Assembly (NCBI GenBank): GCA_005888755.1
Contig: VBBQ01000013.1
Location: 1-47,888 of the forward strand
Reading direction: 5' to 3'
Source of the DNA: Candidatus Bathyarchaeota archaeon
GTDB taxonomy: Archaea > Thermoproteota > Bathyarchaeia > 40CM-2-53-6
DNA: 47,888 nucleotides
Made by a program: the position numbers and the translations under genes. Each line of letters starts with the position of its first letter. Within the stretch, counting starts at the first letter, position 1. The notes beneath the pieces were generated by a model that saw nothing but the letters and a program-made list of their open reading frames with translations, ran no database searches and was not told the DNA's origin. Positions 24,457-33,198 of this stretch are shown piece after piece.

Positions 24457-24912
24457 ATGATGAACTTCAAAAGAGAATTCCGACAAAACTACAGCCCTGC
24501 TATGAGATTGGCAGTAATCTCGCTGGTTCTCTGCGGGCTAGTGTTTCCCCTTGTCATAACGGGAATCGCCCAAGTATTCCTCCCATCTCAGGCGAATGGA
24601 AGCTTAGTACAGCTTCACGGCAAGAACGTAGGGTCGAGTCTTATCGCGCAGACTTTCAGCCTGCCCATCTTCTTCCATCCCAGGAACGATTCTGCCTCTG
24701 GAGTCGATCCCGACATTACTGTCAAGGATGCGTATTCTCAGATTCCAAGGATAAGCTCGGCCACTGATATTTCCGTGGACATGCTGCAGCAGATTGTCAA
24801 CCAGAACGAAGAGGGCACGTTCTGGATCTTCGGTACTCCTTACGTGAATGTCCTAAGACTAAACCTAGTTCTCATTCAAACAAATAATTCGGCCTACGGG
24901 GCCTTCCAGTAA
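24457..24912 (+). CDS. kdpC: K+-transporting ATPase subunit C (short form)
   Basis: Single-span accessory subunit of KdpABC, 151 residues: a membrane helix at about 16-38, then GSSLIAQTFSLPIFFHPRNDSASGVD (partly), a conserved SGVDPDIT turn and the C-terminal VNVLRLNLVL strand. Typical bacterial KdpC is about 190 residues. The segment with GRPSA and the Gly/Asn-rich loop between the FHPR and SGVDP motifs is missing here, so this is a compact form. Last gene of the kdp operon. Confidence 0.93.
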   Translation: MMNFKREFRQNYSPAMRLAVISLVLCGLVFPLVITGIAQVFLPSQANGSLVQLHGKNVGSSLIAQTFSLPIFFHPRNDSASGVDPDITVKDAYSQIPRISSATDISVDMLQQIVNQNEEGTFWIFGTPYVNVLRLNLVLIQTNNSAYGAFQ

Positions 24913-24957
24913 GTTCGTCCAGAGATCGAGTACAACATCGCGTGTTTCGAGAAGAGC

Positions 24958-25398
24958 CTACATTAGTTTCTGGTAGAGTACGAAGTAGGCGGTGGCCATG
25001 AAAACGAAGCTTAGAAGCATGCCGAACCCTAGGAAGCTGTATGCGCGTTTGGGCCGGTAGGCGTTCCTTGTACTCATGAACATCATGTAGAGTCCGACGA
25101 CTCCAAATGCGTAGAGCAAAGCTACGAACACTCCTTCGGCCGGAGTCTGGTTGTTAATGTCGTGCGGATAGACGAAGCCGAGGCCTTGCTGTACGTTCAA
25201 GAGGCTTACAGACGTACCAGCGCCCACTAGTATGAACAATCCGCCCGCGAGAACAAAGACGGTGAAGGCAAGAATCACGAATGAGGCTACAGGCAATAGC
25301 GGCCTGCTTGATCCAGGCGCGAGTTTCACAAAGCTCATCCTGAACGCCAAGTTGTTGAGGGATCTCTTCAGTTTGAAGAATCCTGTTCTGAAACCCAT
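24958..25398 (-). CDS. Hypothetical four-helix membrane protein
   Basis: Protein of 146 residues. A basic amphipathic N-terminus (residues 1-30) precedes four hydrophobic segments: LLPVASFVILAFTVFVLAGG (34-53), 54-62 extension, VFVALLYAFGVVGLYMMFM (90-108) and LGFGMLLSFVFMATAYFVLY (122-141). The outside loop between helices contains PHDINNQTPAEG. I do not recognise the family with certainty. It converges on kdpC. Confidence 0.6.
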   Translation of the reverse strand: MGFRTGFFKLKRSLNNLAFRMSFVKLAPGSSRPLLPVASFVILAFTVFVLAGGLFILVGAGTSVSLLNVQQGLGFVYPHDINNQTPAEGVFVALLYAFGVVGLYMMFMSTRNAYRPKRAYSFLGFGMLLSFVFMATAYFVLYQKLM

Positions 25399-25413
25399 CG
25401 CTAGTACACGTCG

Positions 25414-25752
25414 TCAAGTCGGAGAGTGGCCATCGCCGATTATAAGCCCTGCTTTCCGTCCCGTCAAGTCTTCCGTTGCTCGGGGACTAGACTTGCTCTC
25501 ATCGACTCTGGGGATTACCGTCGTCGTCGGGTTCCCCTTCATTGCTTCACCTGAGATCCCTTGCGCCTCAGAAGCCCATAGCTTCTTCTTGGCAGTGAAC
25601 GGTCGAACCTCAACCGCCCCCTCACGCCTGTAGCCTGGTAGCTTGGCCAGTTGCCAGGCAAGGATTTTACAGTGGCCAACCAACTGGATATCCCATGTCA
25701 GACCTGTCAACTGGTCAGGATCACTTCCGTCATTCCATGGTGACAGGCTCAT
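25414..25752 (-). pseudogene. Remnant of an IS605-type tnpB 3' end
   Basis: On the minus strand, residues VEVRPFTAKKK, SEAQG and EAMKGNPTTTVIPRVDESK correspond to the tail of the TnpB gene at 45997-47196 (VRFARSRPP, EAQG, EAVKGNPTPTVIPGVDAPK). DNA identity is high across the GGGGAACCCGAC to ATCGA stretch near 25486-25545. The zinc finger and RuvC parts are absent, so only the 3' end of an insertion sequence remains. The frame is open by chance or by relic. This conserved segment is where IS605 guide RNA scaffolds normally lie. Confidence 0.7.
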
Positions 25753-25882
25753 ACGACGAACTCCTAATGTGATAGAATGATTCGTTGAACATTACGGTTA
25801 GAGGTGACCGAAGCTATCACGAAACAGCAACCGAGGAGTTTACAGTGCCTGCTTTCCCACGTGGATGCGCTGCTCTGAAACC

Positions 25883-25892
25883 GTTTTTATAG
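25883..25892 (+). promoter_or_regulatory. TATA box for the zinc-ribbon gene
   Basis: GTTTTTATAG about 45 nt upstream of the TTG start at 25933, in an otherwise GC-rich context. Confidence 0.45.
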
Positions 25893-25932
25893 CGCGTTTG
25901 GTCATGAGAGCTCACGAGGCTTCCGCACCGAT

Positions 25933-26115
25933 TTGTGTCCGCAGAGAATCTTATGCTCCAAGTGCGGCGAACTCCTCTATACCGGGCTTGAGCTGGAGAC
26001 TCCTGGTGAGATCATTCAGCGGAATGGAGGCTATTGTCCCAAGTGTGGTAAGAAGCTGGGGTTTGACACTGAGAACCTGAAGATTATTCCTCAGACGCCT
26101 GTTCCTGGTCCGTAG
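25933..26115 (+). CDS. Small zinc-ribbon protein
   Basis: Protein of 60 residues with CPQRILCSKC at the start and CPKCGKK near residues 35-41, giving a two-knuckle zinc ribbon. The acidic loop LELETPGEIIQRNGG separates the knuckles. TTG 25933 is the start that retains the first Cys. A TATA box lies upstream and a six-T terminator lies 13 nt downstream, so it is a monocistronic transcript. It could bind nucleic acid or act as a protein-protein adaptor; the exact role is unknown. Confidence 0.7.
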   Translation: MCPQRILCSKCGELLYTGLELETPGEIIQRNGGYCPKCGKKLGFDTENLKIIPQTPVPGP

Positions 26116-26128
26116 CTGCTTCGCATTA

Positions 26129-26134
26129 TTTTTT
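26129..26134 (+). terminator. Oligo-T terminator after the zinc-ribbon gene
   Basis: Six T residues 13 nt beyond the stop and upstream of gcvT. Confidence 0.4.
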
Positions 26135-26175
26135 CTACCCGCACTGAACAGCCAGCACCTCGCGAGTCGTTAGTC

Positions 26176-27381
26176 TTGGCAAGAAGAACCCACGTCTACG
26201 AGTATCACAGGAAGCACGGCAACATTGTCGAATATGCTGGTTTCAACCTCTCCGTCTGGTTCGAAGGCATAATCCCGGAATGCCACAGCGTCAGGAACCA
26301 CTGTGGGATATTCGATGTCTCCCACATGGGACGGGTCCTAGCGGAAGGAAAAGGTGCCGAATCATTTCTCAACCAGCTCACGACAAACGACGTGTCTAAG
26401 CTCGCGGTTGGAAGAGGGCAGTATTCGCTTCTTTGCAATCTTAAGGGGGGAATTATGGATGATCTAACTATTTTCAGGATCGGTAGCTTGCGCTATCTTG
26501 TTGTCTATAACGCGGGTAACCGTGACAAGAACTGGAACTGGCTTCTCAAGAACAAGCCGCCAAGCGATATGACCATTTCCGATGTTTCTGATAATGTTGC
26601 TATGTTCGCGATTCAAGGTCCCAGGGCAGGTACCGTCCTCTGGAACGTATCCGGTGTCAAGCTCGAAGAAGTAGAAAAGTATGGAACTAGGGATGTGAGG
26701 GTTGCGGGGATACCGTGTCTCTTGACGCGTAGCGGTTACACAGGTGAGGACGGTTTCGAGATCTACGTCTGGAATACCAGTGTAGAGGAACCATCAGATG
26801 CTGTGAAAGTCTGGGAAAAGCTGTTGTTGGGCGGTAGAGAGTTAGGCATCTGTCCTGTCGGGCTGGGTGCTAGAGACGTTTTGAGACTTGAGGCGGGCAT
26901 GTGTCTCTATGGAAATGATGTTGACGAGAACACTTCACCCGTTGAGGCGAAGCTGAACTGGGTGGTTCATTTGGAGAAGCCGGATTTTGTGGGCAAGAAT
27001 GCGATCATGGGCTTGAAGGAAAAAGGGCCTAGCCGAGTGAGGGTTGGTTTCAGGATGAAGCAGAAGGGAATTCCGCGCCAGAACCAGGACATTTTTGTTG
27101 ATGCTGAGGCCGTTGGAAAAGTTTCGAGCGGAACATTTTCTCCAACGCTCAGCGTCGGGATCGGAATGGGCTATGTCCCTCCATCACTGGCGGCTGTCGG
27201 CGAGACATTTACTGTGGGAATCCGTGACCGGAGAGTCCAAGCTGAGGTCGTTAAACTTCCCTTCTACCAACGACGATCAGAGAATCAGGTTGTTGTGTTC
27301 GGGGAGGAAATGGGGCTGAGGGAATTCAGGAAGAAATACAGCTCGTCAGGTCAGCCCACGGTTGCAACTGCGACCCATTGA
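26176..27381 (+). CDS. gcvT: Aminomethyltransferase (glycine cleavage T protein)
   Basis: Tetrahydrofolate-dependent aminomethyltransferase, 401 residues from TTG 26176. The folate domain shows VEYAGFNLSVWFEG, IFDVSHMGRV and LNQLTTNDVSKL. The central YTGEDGFEIYV and GLGARDVLRLEAGMCLYGNDVDE blocks are the family's hallmark, with the catalytic Asp in GARDVLRLEAG, followed by the C-terminal beta-barrel domain. It transfers the methylene group of lipoyl-bound aminomethyl to folate. No gcvH or gcvP is present in the window, so the rest of the system must lie elsewhere. Confidence 0.93.
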   Translation: MARRTHVYEYHRKHGNIVEYAGFNLSVWFEGIIPECHSVRNHCGIFDVSHMGRVLAEGKGAESFLNQLTTNDVSKLAVGRGQYSLLCNLKGGIMDDLTIFRIGSLRYLVVYNAGNRDKNWNWLLKNKPPSDMTISDVSDNVAMFAIQGPRAGTVLWNVSGVKLEEVEKYGTRDVRVAGIPCLLTRSGYTGEDGFEIYVWNTSVEEPSDAVKVWEKLLLGGRELGICPVGLGARDVLRLEAGMCLYGNDVDENTSPVEAKLNWVVHLEKPDFVGKNAIMGLKEKGPSRVRVGFRMKQKGIPRQNQDIFVDAEAVGKVSSGTFSPTLSVGIGMGYVPPSLAAVGETFTVGIRDRRVQAEVVKLPFYQRRSENQVVVFGEEMGLREFRKKYSSSGQPTVATATH

Positions 27382-27447
27382 TTCAATCGCGAGCCGTTCT
27401 CCAGGATAGAAAATCTTGGTTCGGGTCGACGGGTGTGGGATCTATGT

Positions 27448-27609
27448 CTAGCCAGCTACTTCGAAGCTTCGGGCTTTGAGCCGGTCGCATTCGTGCTTTG
27501 TGCTGTGCTTTTCGCACAGGTCTCTGCTGCAGTGGGGACAGTTCTCTACTGCAAGTATTTGGCAGTCGGTGCATACTGTTCCCCATACGAGTGCCATTTT
27601 TTGTTTCAT
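27448..27609 (-). CDS. Small AN1-like zinc-finger protein, 53 residues
   Basis: Frame of 53 residues beginning at ATG 27609. It contains CTDC (13-16), CPHC (24-27), C32, H35, H39 and C41 in the order CxxC-x7-CxxC-x4-C-x2-H-x3-H-x-C. This resembles AN1/B-box-type zinc fingers that bind two zinc ions, and the motif makes chance coding unlikely. It has no membrane segment. It is convergent to gcvT, with rps12 further upstream on the same strand. Likely a nucleic-acid or ubiquitin-like-binding adaptor; function unknown. Confidence 0.7.
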   Translation of the reverse strand: MKQKMALVWGTVCTDCQILAVENCPHCSRDLCEKHSTKHECDRLKARSFEVAG

Positions 27610-27757
27610 GTCTCCAGGATTTCTCAGCGTATTAGCGATGGTTACTAAAGCCGTTTGGACATTTCTTACTCAAAAAGATAAGTAAACTGGTACCGAACCT
27701 ACACGGACGCGTATATCGAAACAAAGACCCGGCTGTAACCTTTCATTATCAATCGAA

Positions 27758-28195
27758 CTAGCGACGTGGCTTCTCTTTTTTGCCCTTCAATAAGGCGTCA
27801 AGGCTTACACCGTTGACAGTAAAGACACGGTAGCGTGTTCCTGGAAGGTCGCCATAGGCTTTCCCTTCAGCGCCTCCAATTCCCTCGATCTCTACCTCAT
27901 CATGTTCGTCTATGAAGTTCAATGCTCCATCGCCAGGTAGGAACGCTGTTACGGTCTTGCCGTTCTTGATAATCTGCGCTCGCACGCACTTGCGGACAGC
28001 GCTGTTGGGCTGTCGGCATTCCACGCCGACCTTCTCTAGGACGATAGCTTTTCCTTGTGGCGCTCCTTGGAGCGGGTCTGACTTGTAGTCCAGTCCAAGC
28101 ATTCGTCGCTTGTACGGTGCGTAGGCCCACCTGAACTCTTTACGTCTCTTCCGGAGCTTTTGGGCTGCGAACAGCCCTCGCGATGCCTTGGCCAT
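27758..28195 (-). CDS. rps12: Ribosomal protein S12
   Basis: Archaeal uS12, 145 residues, at the decoding site of the small subunit. Typical segments are [24 protein letters not shown](R)[14 protein letters not shown] and [17 protein letters not shown], ending in a basic tail. It starts at ATG 28195 and has its own TATA element (28237-28246). It follows the RNA polymerase-nusA block in the usual archaeal order but is separated from nusA by about 410 bases containing a noncoding repeat. Confidence 0.97.
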   Translation of the reverse strand: MAKASRGLFAAQKLRKRRKEFRWAYAPYKRRMLGLDYKSDPLQGAPQGKAIVLEKVGVECRQPNSAVRKCVRAQIIKNGKTVTAFLPGDGALNFIDEHDEVEIEGIGGAEGKAYGDLPGTRYRVFTVNGVSLDALLKGKKEKPRR

Positions 28196-28236
28196 TCATT
28201 CACCGTTTACTGGGAAGACAGCTAGCTCGCTGGGTT

Positions 28237-28246
28237 GCTTTTTAGA
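28237..28246 (-). promoter_or_regulatory. TATA box for rps12
   Basis: TCTAAAAAGC on the minus strand, about 42-51 nt upstream of ATG 28195. Confidence 0.45.
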
Positions 28247-28317
28247 TTGACGATTGGCATGGGTTTACTTTTACAAGGGTCTGCGGAGACCACTAATGCC
28301 GCGCGAAACCGCCAAAG

Positions 28318-28515
28318 AATACCCTACTTTTCTGACGAGACGATTTGCTGTCCAGCACTGATTCCAGGCGACTCAGGCGATTCAGGGCACAATCCACGCT
28401 CGGATGCCAGGGGCGAAACCTGCCCTTTTTTCGCCGATTCCCGAACGATTTTGGGCGGACGATCAGATGGCATCATGGATTCGCATTCAAGGTTGATTAT
28501 GGGCGATTTCTGGAA
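28318..28515 (+). repeat. Dispersed noncoding repeat, copy 2
   Basis: Same-orientation relative of 2581-2768, with matching blocks in the same order (ACCCTA, CTGTC-AGCACTGAT, CGATTC-CGAACGATTTT and TTGA-TATGGGCGATTTCT). It fills most of the 409-base gap between nusA and rps12, in which no gene is seen. Identity by eye is roughly two thirds, with small indels. Plus-strand frames across it are poor in coding character. Confidence 0.5.
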
Positions 28516-28604
28516 TCGCGTCTGTTTTCAGGGTGGGCCCCTTTCTCTCTTCGGAAATTGGTCCAGAGGCTACTGGGCGTTTCGGTTTTGCGGAGAAAAC
28601 CGGT

Positions 28605-29045
28605 TTATTGGACGACTACGTGGTCGATGTCGAAGTATCTCTTCACGAGCAAGCGTGTCTTGTCAATCGTTCGACCGTTCTTTCCTATAGCGATCGCCTT
28701 GTCCTGTGGGTCAACCTCAACCACCACGATTTTCTTGTCCGGCCTTTCGGTTACTCGGATCTCTTTGATCCTCGCTGGCGAGAGGCTGTTCTTGATCAAG
28801 CCTTCAGGGGTCTCCGCGTACTCCACGACTTCGATCTGGCGGCTTGTCATGCGGCGTAACTGGTTGATGTTCTTCCCGCCCTTGCCGATAGCGAGCCCCA
28901 TGTCGCCTGGCTTTGCTACGAAAATGATCCGTCCTAGTTTCTCGTCGATCACGCAGTCTTGCGTGGTAGCGCCTGTAGTGCTCTCGAAGAGAGCCATATA
29001 CTTCATTTCTTCACTCGTTAGCTTGATCTTGGGCTGAAGCATCAC
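28605..29045 (-). CDS. nusA: NusA-like KH-domain transcription factor
   Basis: Archaeal NusA-related protein of 146 residues with two KH domains and no N-terminal NusA domain or S1 domain. The GxxG loops are in MGLAIGKGGKNINQLRR (about 55-71) and AIAIGKNGRTIDKTR (about 115-129). It binds RNA and is thought to act in transcription termination/antitermination. The ATG overlaps the L30e stop by 4 nt (ATGA), so it is part of the RNA polymerase operon. Confidence 0.93.
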   Translation of the reverse strand: MMLQPKIKLTSEEMKYMALFESTTGATTQDCVIDEKLGRIIFVAKPGDMGLAIGKGGKNINQLRRMTSRQIEVVEYAETPEGLIKNSLSPARIKEIRVTERPDKKIVVVEVDPQDKAIAIGKNGRTIDKTRLLVKRYFDIDHVVVQ

Positions 29046-29344
29046 TTGTTCTCAACCAGCTTCAAGATCTCAGAGTCACCAGGTTCTCTAACCACCATTG
29101 ATGCGACGGGGAAGGGTTTCTCGCAGAGAGCGCCCAGGTCGAGGCTGCTGCCTTGAAAGACGTAGACGGGAACTTCTGACTGCCCCGCATCGTATACGAT
29201 ATTCTCACGAAAGTCCACCGGACAATTGCTCGCAAGTATCAACAGCTTGGCTCTTCCGAGGGAGGCGCTTGAGAGAGCGACTTTGCTTCCGAACTCGACC
29301 TTGCCAGTCTTGACCGCCATGCGGATTTGTTTGTTCACGTCCAA
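29042..29344 (-). CDS. rpl30e: Ribosomal protein L30e
   Basis: L30e-family RNA-binding protein of 100 residues: VKTGKVEFGSKVALSSASLG, then KLLILASNCPVDFRENIVYD and PVYVFQGSSLDLGALCEKPF. It binds kink-turn RNA in the large ribosomal subunit. It lies 6 nt downstream of rpoA and overlaps nusA, as in other archaeal RNA polymerase operons. Confidence 0.93.
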   Translation of the reverse strand: MDVNKQIRMAVKTGKVEFGSKVALSSASLGRAKLLILASNCPVDFRENIVYDAGQSEVPVYVFQGSSLDLGALCEKPFPVASMVVREPGDSEILKLVENK

Positions 29345-29350
29345 CTGGTT

Positions 29351-32300
29351 CTACTTGCTCCCTTTCCGGGACATGGACATCGAGACCTCTATCAGGCCAG
29401 TACCCATCGGCACTTGTTGCCCGACGATAACGTTCTCGGCGACTCCTCTGAGGGTGTCCACGATGCCTTTCACTGCTGCGTCCACTATTGTGGGGATGGT
29501 GATCTCGAAGGCTGCTTTCGCAAGGGTGCTCGCTTTCTCTCCGCTGACACCGTGACGTCCGACTTGGAGAACCTCGCCTGATGAGGTCATCATGTCAGCT
29601 ACAAGCATCACGTGCCGAACGTCCACATCCAGACCCTGTTCCTCCAGTACTCCTAGGGCTTCTTTGATTACTACGTTGCGGGCTGCCTCGATCCCGAGGA
29701 CGACGGCTGTTTCGTTTATGTTGTTGCTGACTGTTCGGCTTGTGTCAACGCCTGGGACTTCGAAGGCGAGTGCGAGGCTGGATCCTTCTGTTCTGACTAT
29801 CCATTCGCCTTTCTCCTCGATGACTAGCGCTCGTCGGACAGCGGGCAAGCCTTTGACATGATGGACCAGGAGCTTGCTCGCTAGTCTTCTGAACTGGGGG
29901 ATCTCAAGCTCCTTGGACTTGATCTCTACGTGGTATCCTTCGACTTTGACCTCGGTGTTCGGCGGTTTCACTGCGTCCCGCACGTCTTGGACGGTGATTT
30001 CTCTTTCTCTCATCGCTTGCGGGTTCAGTTTCACATCAATCCTCATCCGTGTGACATCGGACTCGAACGAGCTTGCAATGTCTCCTAGAGTAGCGTGGGT
30101 GAGCAAGGTGGCTACTTCCTGAGCCTTCTCTCTGCTGGTGCGGTGCTTCGCGTCCAAGTACACGGTCATGTTTGGAGTTGAAGGTATCTTGCGTGCGTCT
30201 ACGATCTCGATCAGTCTGGGAAGCCCCAGGGTGACGTTTTGCTCTCTCACTCCAGCGAAGTGGAATGTTCGAAGTGTCATCTGCGTACCTGGTTCGCCGA
30301 TGGACTGGGCGGAGACTATTCCTGCAGCCTCGCCGGGTTCCACCAGGGCGCGCTTGTAGTTCTCGATCGCCTCCAAGACAGTCTCGTCAACAGCTGTCTT
30401 AGGCAGCTTCGCGTTTACTAGGCTCTGGCGCAGCTTGTTCAGTATCAACGGCGATAGAGTGTTGTTCGCCTTGTCTACTTCGTCCTCAACGTATTCCTTG
30501 GTCGCGGCGACTCCTTTTTTCATCGTAAGCCGGATACGTTCGATTAGTCGATCTATGTTGACGGCCTTGCCGTGGTCGCTCTTCGCTGTGTCGACGCCGT
30601 CTTCTCCGTAGCGGACCTGGATTATGTTACCTCGGGAATCTCTGACGGTCGAATCGTACTCGACTCTGAGATGCTCTAGGGCGTTGATTAGTCGTCGTTG
30701 CATGTATCCGCTTTGTTGAGTTCGGACAGCTGTATCCACGAGACCTTCTCTTCCTCCCATTGCGTGGAAGAAGAATTCGATGGGTTCAAGTCCGTCTCGG
30801 TAGGAGTTGTAGACGAAGCCTCGGGCTGCTGCTCCCGCGTCTCCGGGTTTGAAGAATGATAAGGCTCTGCCACGGTATCCTCTGAGGATTCTTTTTCCTC
30901 GGATCGATTGTTGGCCGACGCTTGCGGTCATCTGTGATATGTTGAGGGTTGAACCTCTGGCTCCTGCTCTGCTCATTATTACGCCGCTGTTGTCCATCTG
31001 GAAGTACTGGTCGGCGAACTCTCCTGCTACGTCACGAGCTCTCGAGAGTTCGTTCATGATGTAGAGCTCCAACGATTCTTCCAGTGACTGCCCTGGCAAT
31101 CGTTCCAAGGTTTCCTTTCGATAGCTGTCGATGTATTCGTTGACTTTCTCTTCCGCTTTGGCGATCGCCTTCGCGATCTTCTCCTTGGTGGCAGGAGGGA
31201 TTTCGAGCTCGTCGAACGCGTATGTGAATCCTCGAAGCACCATGTAGCGGTCGAGAAGTTTTGTGACTGCGTTGAGGAATGTCCTTGCTTCTTCTGCCCC
31301 ATAGTCTTTGACTATTCGGTGGAAGAGGCTCTCTGATTTTTCGGCACCGATTGAGGCTTTGTCGATGACGCCTTGTTCGAGAACGCCGTCTTTGACCACG
31401 ATGAACGCGTCATATGGGCAGTCGTGGAGGACTCCTTTGTCGCAGTCCGCGCACTTGTAGTAGGCTGAAAGGTTGGATTTCGATACGAAGTTGAAGCCTT
31501 TTGGCATGACAATGCTGAAAATCTGTTTTCCGGTCCATTTCTCTTCGGGTTTTGTAACTGCTGGTTCTGGCATTGGTCCTTCGAAGCCAGCAGCCGCTAG
31601 AAGCTTCGAGACATCTGCTCGGTTTAGAAGCGTTGATTTCTGTGTGAGAAGGAAAGCTGCTGTCAGAGAGTCTCGTATGGCTCCTATGATTGGTCCGCCG
31701 TATCTGGGTGAGAGAATCTGGTCTTGCACCTGCATTAGCAGTCGTGCTTCGGTGCGGGCTTCTTCTCCCTGAGGGACATGCAGGTTCATCTCGTCACCGT
31801 CAAAGTCCGCATTGTAAGGCGGACAGACGGTCGGGTTGAGCCTGAAGGTCTTGTACGGGAGGACTCGGACGCGGTGTGCCATTATGGACATTCTGTGTAG
31901 ACTCGGCTGCCGGTTGAAGAGCACAATGTCGCCGTCTCTGAGATGTCGTTCGACAATGAAGCCTGGCTGCAGAGCTTCGGCGACAACCTTTCTGTCGGTG
32001 ACGAATTCCAGTCTGACTCTTCTTCCATCGGGACGGACGATGTACAATGATCCAGGGTAGGTGTCAGGGCCGTTGGCGATGAGCCTCTTCATCTCCTCGA
32101 GGTTATAATCGGTCGCCTTTTCCGGGATAGTTAGTCGGCTAGCAACATCGAGCGGAACTCCTACCTCGTTGATGTCTAGGTTCGGGTCAGGGGATACGAC
32201 TGTTCGGGCTGAGAAGTCAACTCTCTTACCTGACAAATTGCCTCTGAATCTTCCCTCTTTTCCTTTTAATCGTTGGACAAGTGTCTTCAAAGCTCGTCCT

Positions 32301-33196
32301 GATCGGTGTCTTGCGGGAGGTAGACCTGAGACTTCGTTGTCGAAGTATGTGGTTACGTGGTATTGTAGGAGTTCGTGTAGTTCTTGGATTATGTTGATGG
32401 GAACTCCCGATTCAAGGGCCTCTCGCAGTTTCTGGTTGATCCTAATGATATCGACGAGTTTGTGTGTCAAATCGTCTTCCGACCTGATGCCGGACTCGAG
32501 AGTGATAGAGGGCCTGACCGAGACAGGTGGGACAGGCATGACTTGGAGGACAGCCCACTCCGGCCTTGCCGCCTTAGGATCCATTCCTAAGAGTATCAGG
32601 TCATCGTCAGGAATTCTCTCAAGCCTTTCCCGGACAGTGCTGGGTGTTAGGCGTACAGCGCCTCCCTCTGCCACGATCTCGTGGAACGTTGTCGGTTTGC
32701 CATGCTCGATTGGGTACTGTTTCTGTCCGCAATGAGGACATTGCTGAGCCTTCTTTGCATCTTTGATGATCTCATCGAGAAAAGCGTCAGGAACGGTGTT
32801 GAGTCGTTGTTTGAGGTCTGCGTGGCGTACTTTGAACTTCTCGATCTTCTCCTCGCTCAGAAGTATTCTTCCGCAGTTTCTGCAGGTAATTGAGAGAAGC
32901 CGGTGAATGAGCTTGGCAAAGCTCACGTGAATAACTGGCTCTGCGAGTTCTATGTGCCCGAAGTGTCCTGGACACGCTGAGGCGGTGTTACCGCAGGTCT
33001 TGCATTTTTGACGGGGTTCTAGAGTCCCGAGTCTGCCATCCATTAGCCCAGATACGATGGGTACTCCGTCCTCATCGTACGTGTCGGCAGCTTGAACTTC
33101 TACTGCTGACAGTTTTCGAAGTTCTGATGGTGATAAGAGAGTGAACCGTATGCTCTGGATGATCTTGTGAGCTTCTTCCATTGCGGCGAGTGCCAT
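29351..33196 (-). CDS. rpoA: RNA polymerase largest subunit, unsplit A'/A''
   Basis: Largest subunit of RNA polymerase, 1281 residues as one open frame. The zinc ligands C65, C68, C75, H78 (KCKTCGN, CPGHFGHIE) are followed by two more CxxC pairs (CRNCG near 106 and CPHCG near 150). The catalytic NADFDGDEMNLHVP is near residue 461, and A''-type motifs such as AAGIVSAQSIGEPGTQMTLR lie in the last third. In most archaea the protein is split into A' and A''. An unsplit gene is known in Thaumarchaeota and some relatives. Two bases separate it from rpoB. Confidence 0.96.
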   Translation of the reverse strand: MALAAMEEAHKIIQSIRFTLLSPSELRKLSAVEVQAADTYDEDGVPIVSGLMDGRLGTLEPRQKCKTCGNTASACPGHFGHIELAEPVIHVSFAKLIHRLLSITCRNCGRILLSEEKIEKFKVRHADLKQRLNTVPDAFLDEIIKDAKKAQQCPHCGQKQYPIEHGKPTTFHEIVAEGGAVRLTPSTVRERLERIPDDDLILLGMDPKAARPEWAVLQVMPVPPVSVRPSITLESGIRSEDDLTHKLVDIIRINQKLREALESGVPINIIQELHELLQYHVTTYFDNEVSGLPPARHRSGRALKTLVQRLKGKEGRFRGNLSGKRVDFSARTVVSPDPNLDINEVGVPLDVASRLTIPEKATDYNLEEMKRLIANGPDTYPGSLYIVRPDGRRVRLEFVTDRKVVAEALQPGFIVERHLRDGDIVLFNRQPSLHRMSIMAHRVRVLPYKTFRLNPTVCPPYNADFDGDEMNLHVPQGEEARTEARLLMQVQDQILSPRYGGPIIGAIRDSLTAAFLLTQKSTLLNRADVSKLLAAAGFEGPMPEPAVTKPEEKWTGKQIFSIVMPKGFNFVSKSNLSAYYKCADCDKGVLHDCPYDAFIVVKDGVLEQGVIDKASIGAEKSESLFHRIVKDYGAEEARTFLNAVTKLLDRYMVLRGFTYAFDELEIPPATKEKIAKAIAKAEEKVNEYIDSYRKETLERLPGQSLEESLELYIMNELSRARDVAGEFADQYFQMDNSGVIMSRAGARGSTLNISQMTASVGQQSIRGKRILRGYRGRALSFFKPGDAGAAARGFVYNSYRDGLEPIEFFFHAMGGREGLVDTAVRTQQSGYMQRRLINALEHLRVEYDSTVRDSRGNIIQVRYGEDGVDTAKSDHGKAVNIDRLIERIRLTMKKGVAATKEYVEDEVDKANNTLSPLILNKLRQSLVNAKLPKTAVDETVLEAIENYKRALVEPGEAAGIVSAQSIGEPGTQMTLRTFHFAGVREQNVTLGLPRLIEIVDARKIPSTPNMTVYLDAKHRTSREKAQEVATLLTHATLGDIASSFESDVTRMRIDVKLNPQAMREREITVQDVRDAVKPPNTEVKVEGYHVEIKSKELEIPQFRRLASKLLVHHVKGLPAVRRALVIEEKGEWIVRTEGSSLALAFEVPGVDTSRTVSNNINETAVVLGIEAARNVVIKEALGVLEEQGLDVDVRHVMLVADMMTSSGEVLQVGRHGVSGEKASTLAKAAFEITIPTIVDAAVKGIVDTLRGVAENVIVGQQVPMGTGLIEVSMSMSRKGSK

Positions 33197-33198
33197 GG

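Noticed and set aside
28235-29037. Plus-strand frames across the nusA-rps12 gap
   Set aside because: They are antisense to nusA or cover the noncoding repeat, and lack coding character.
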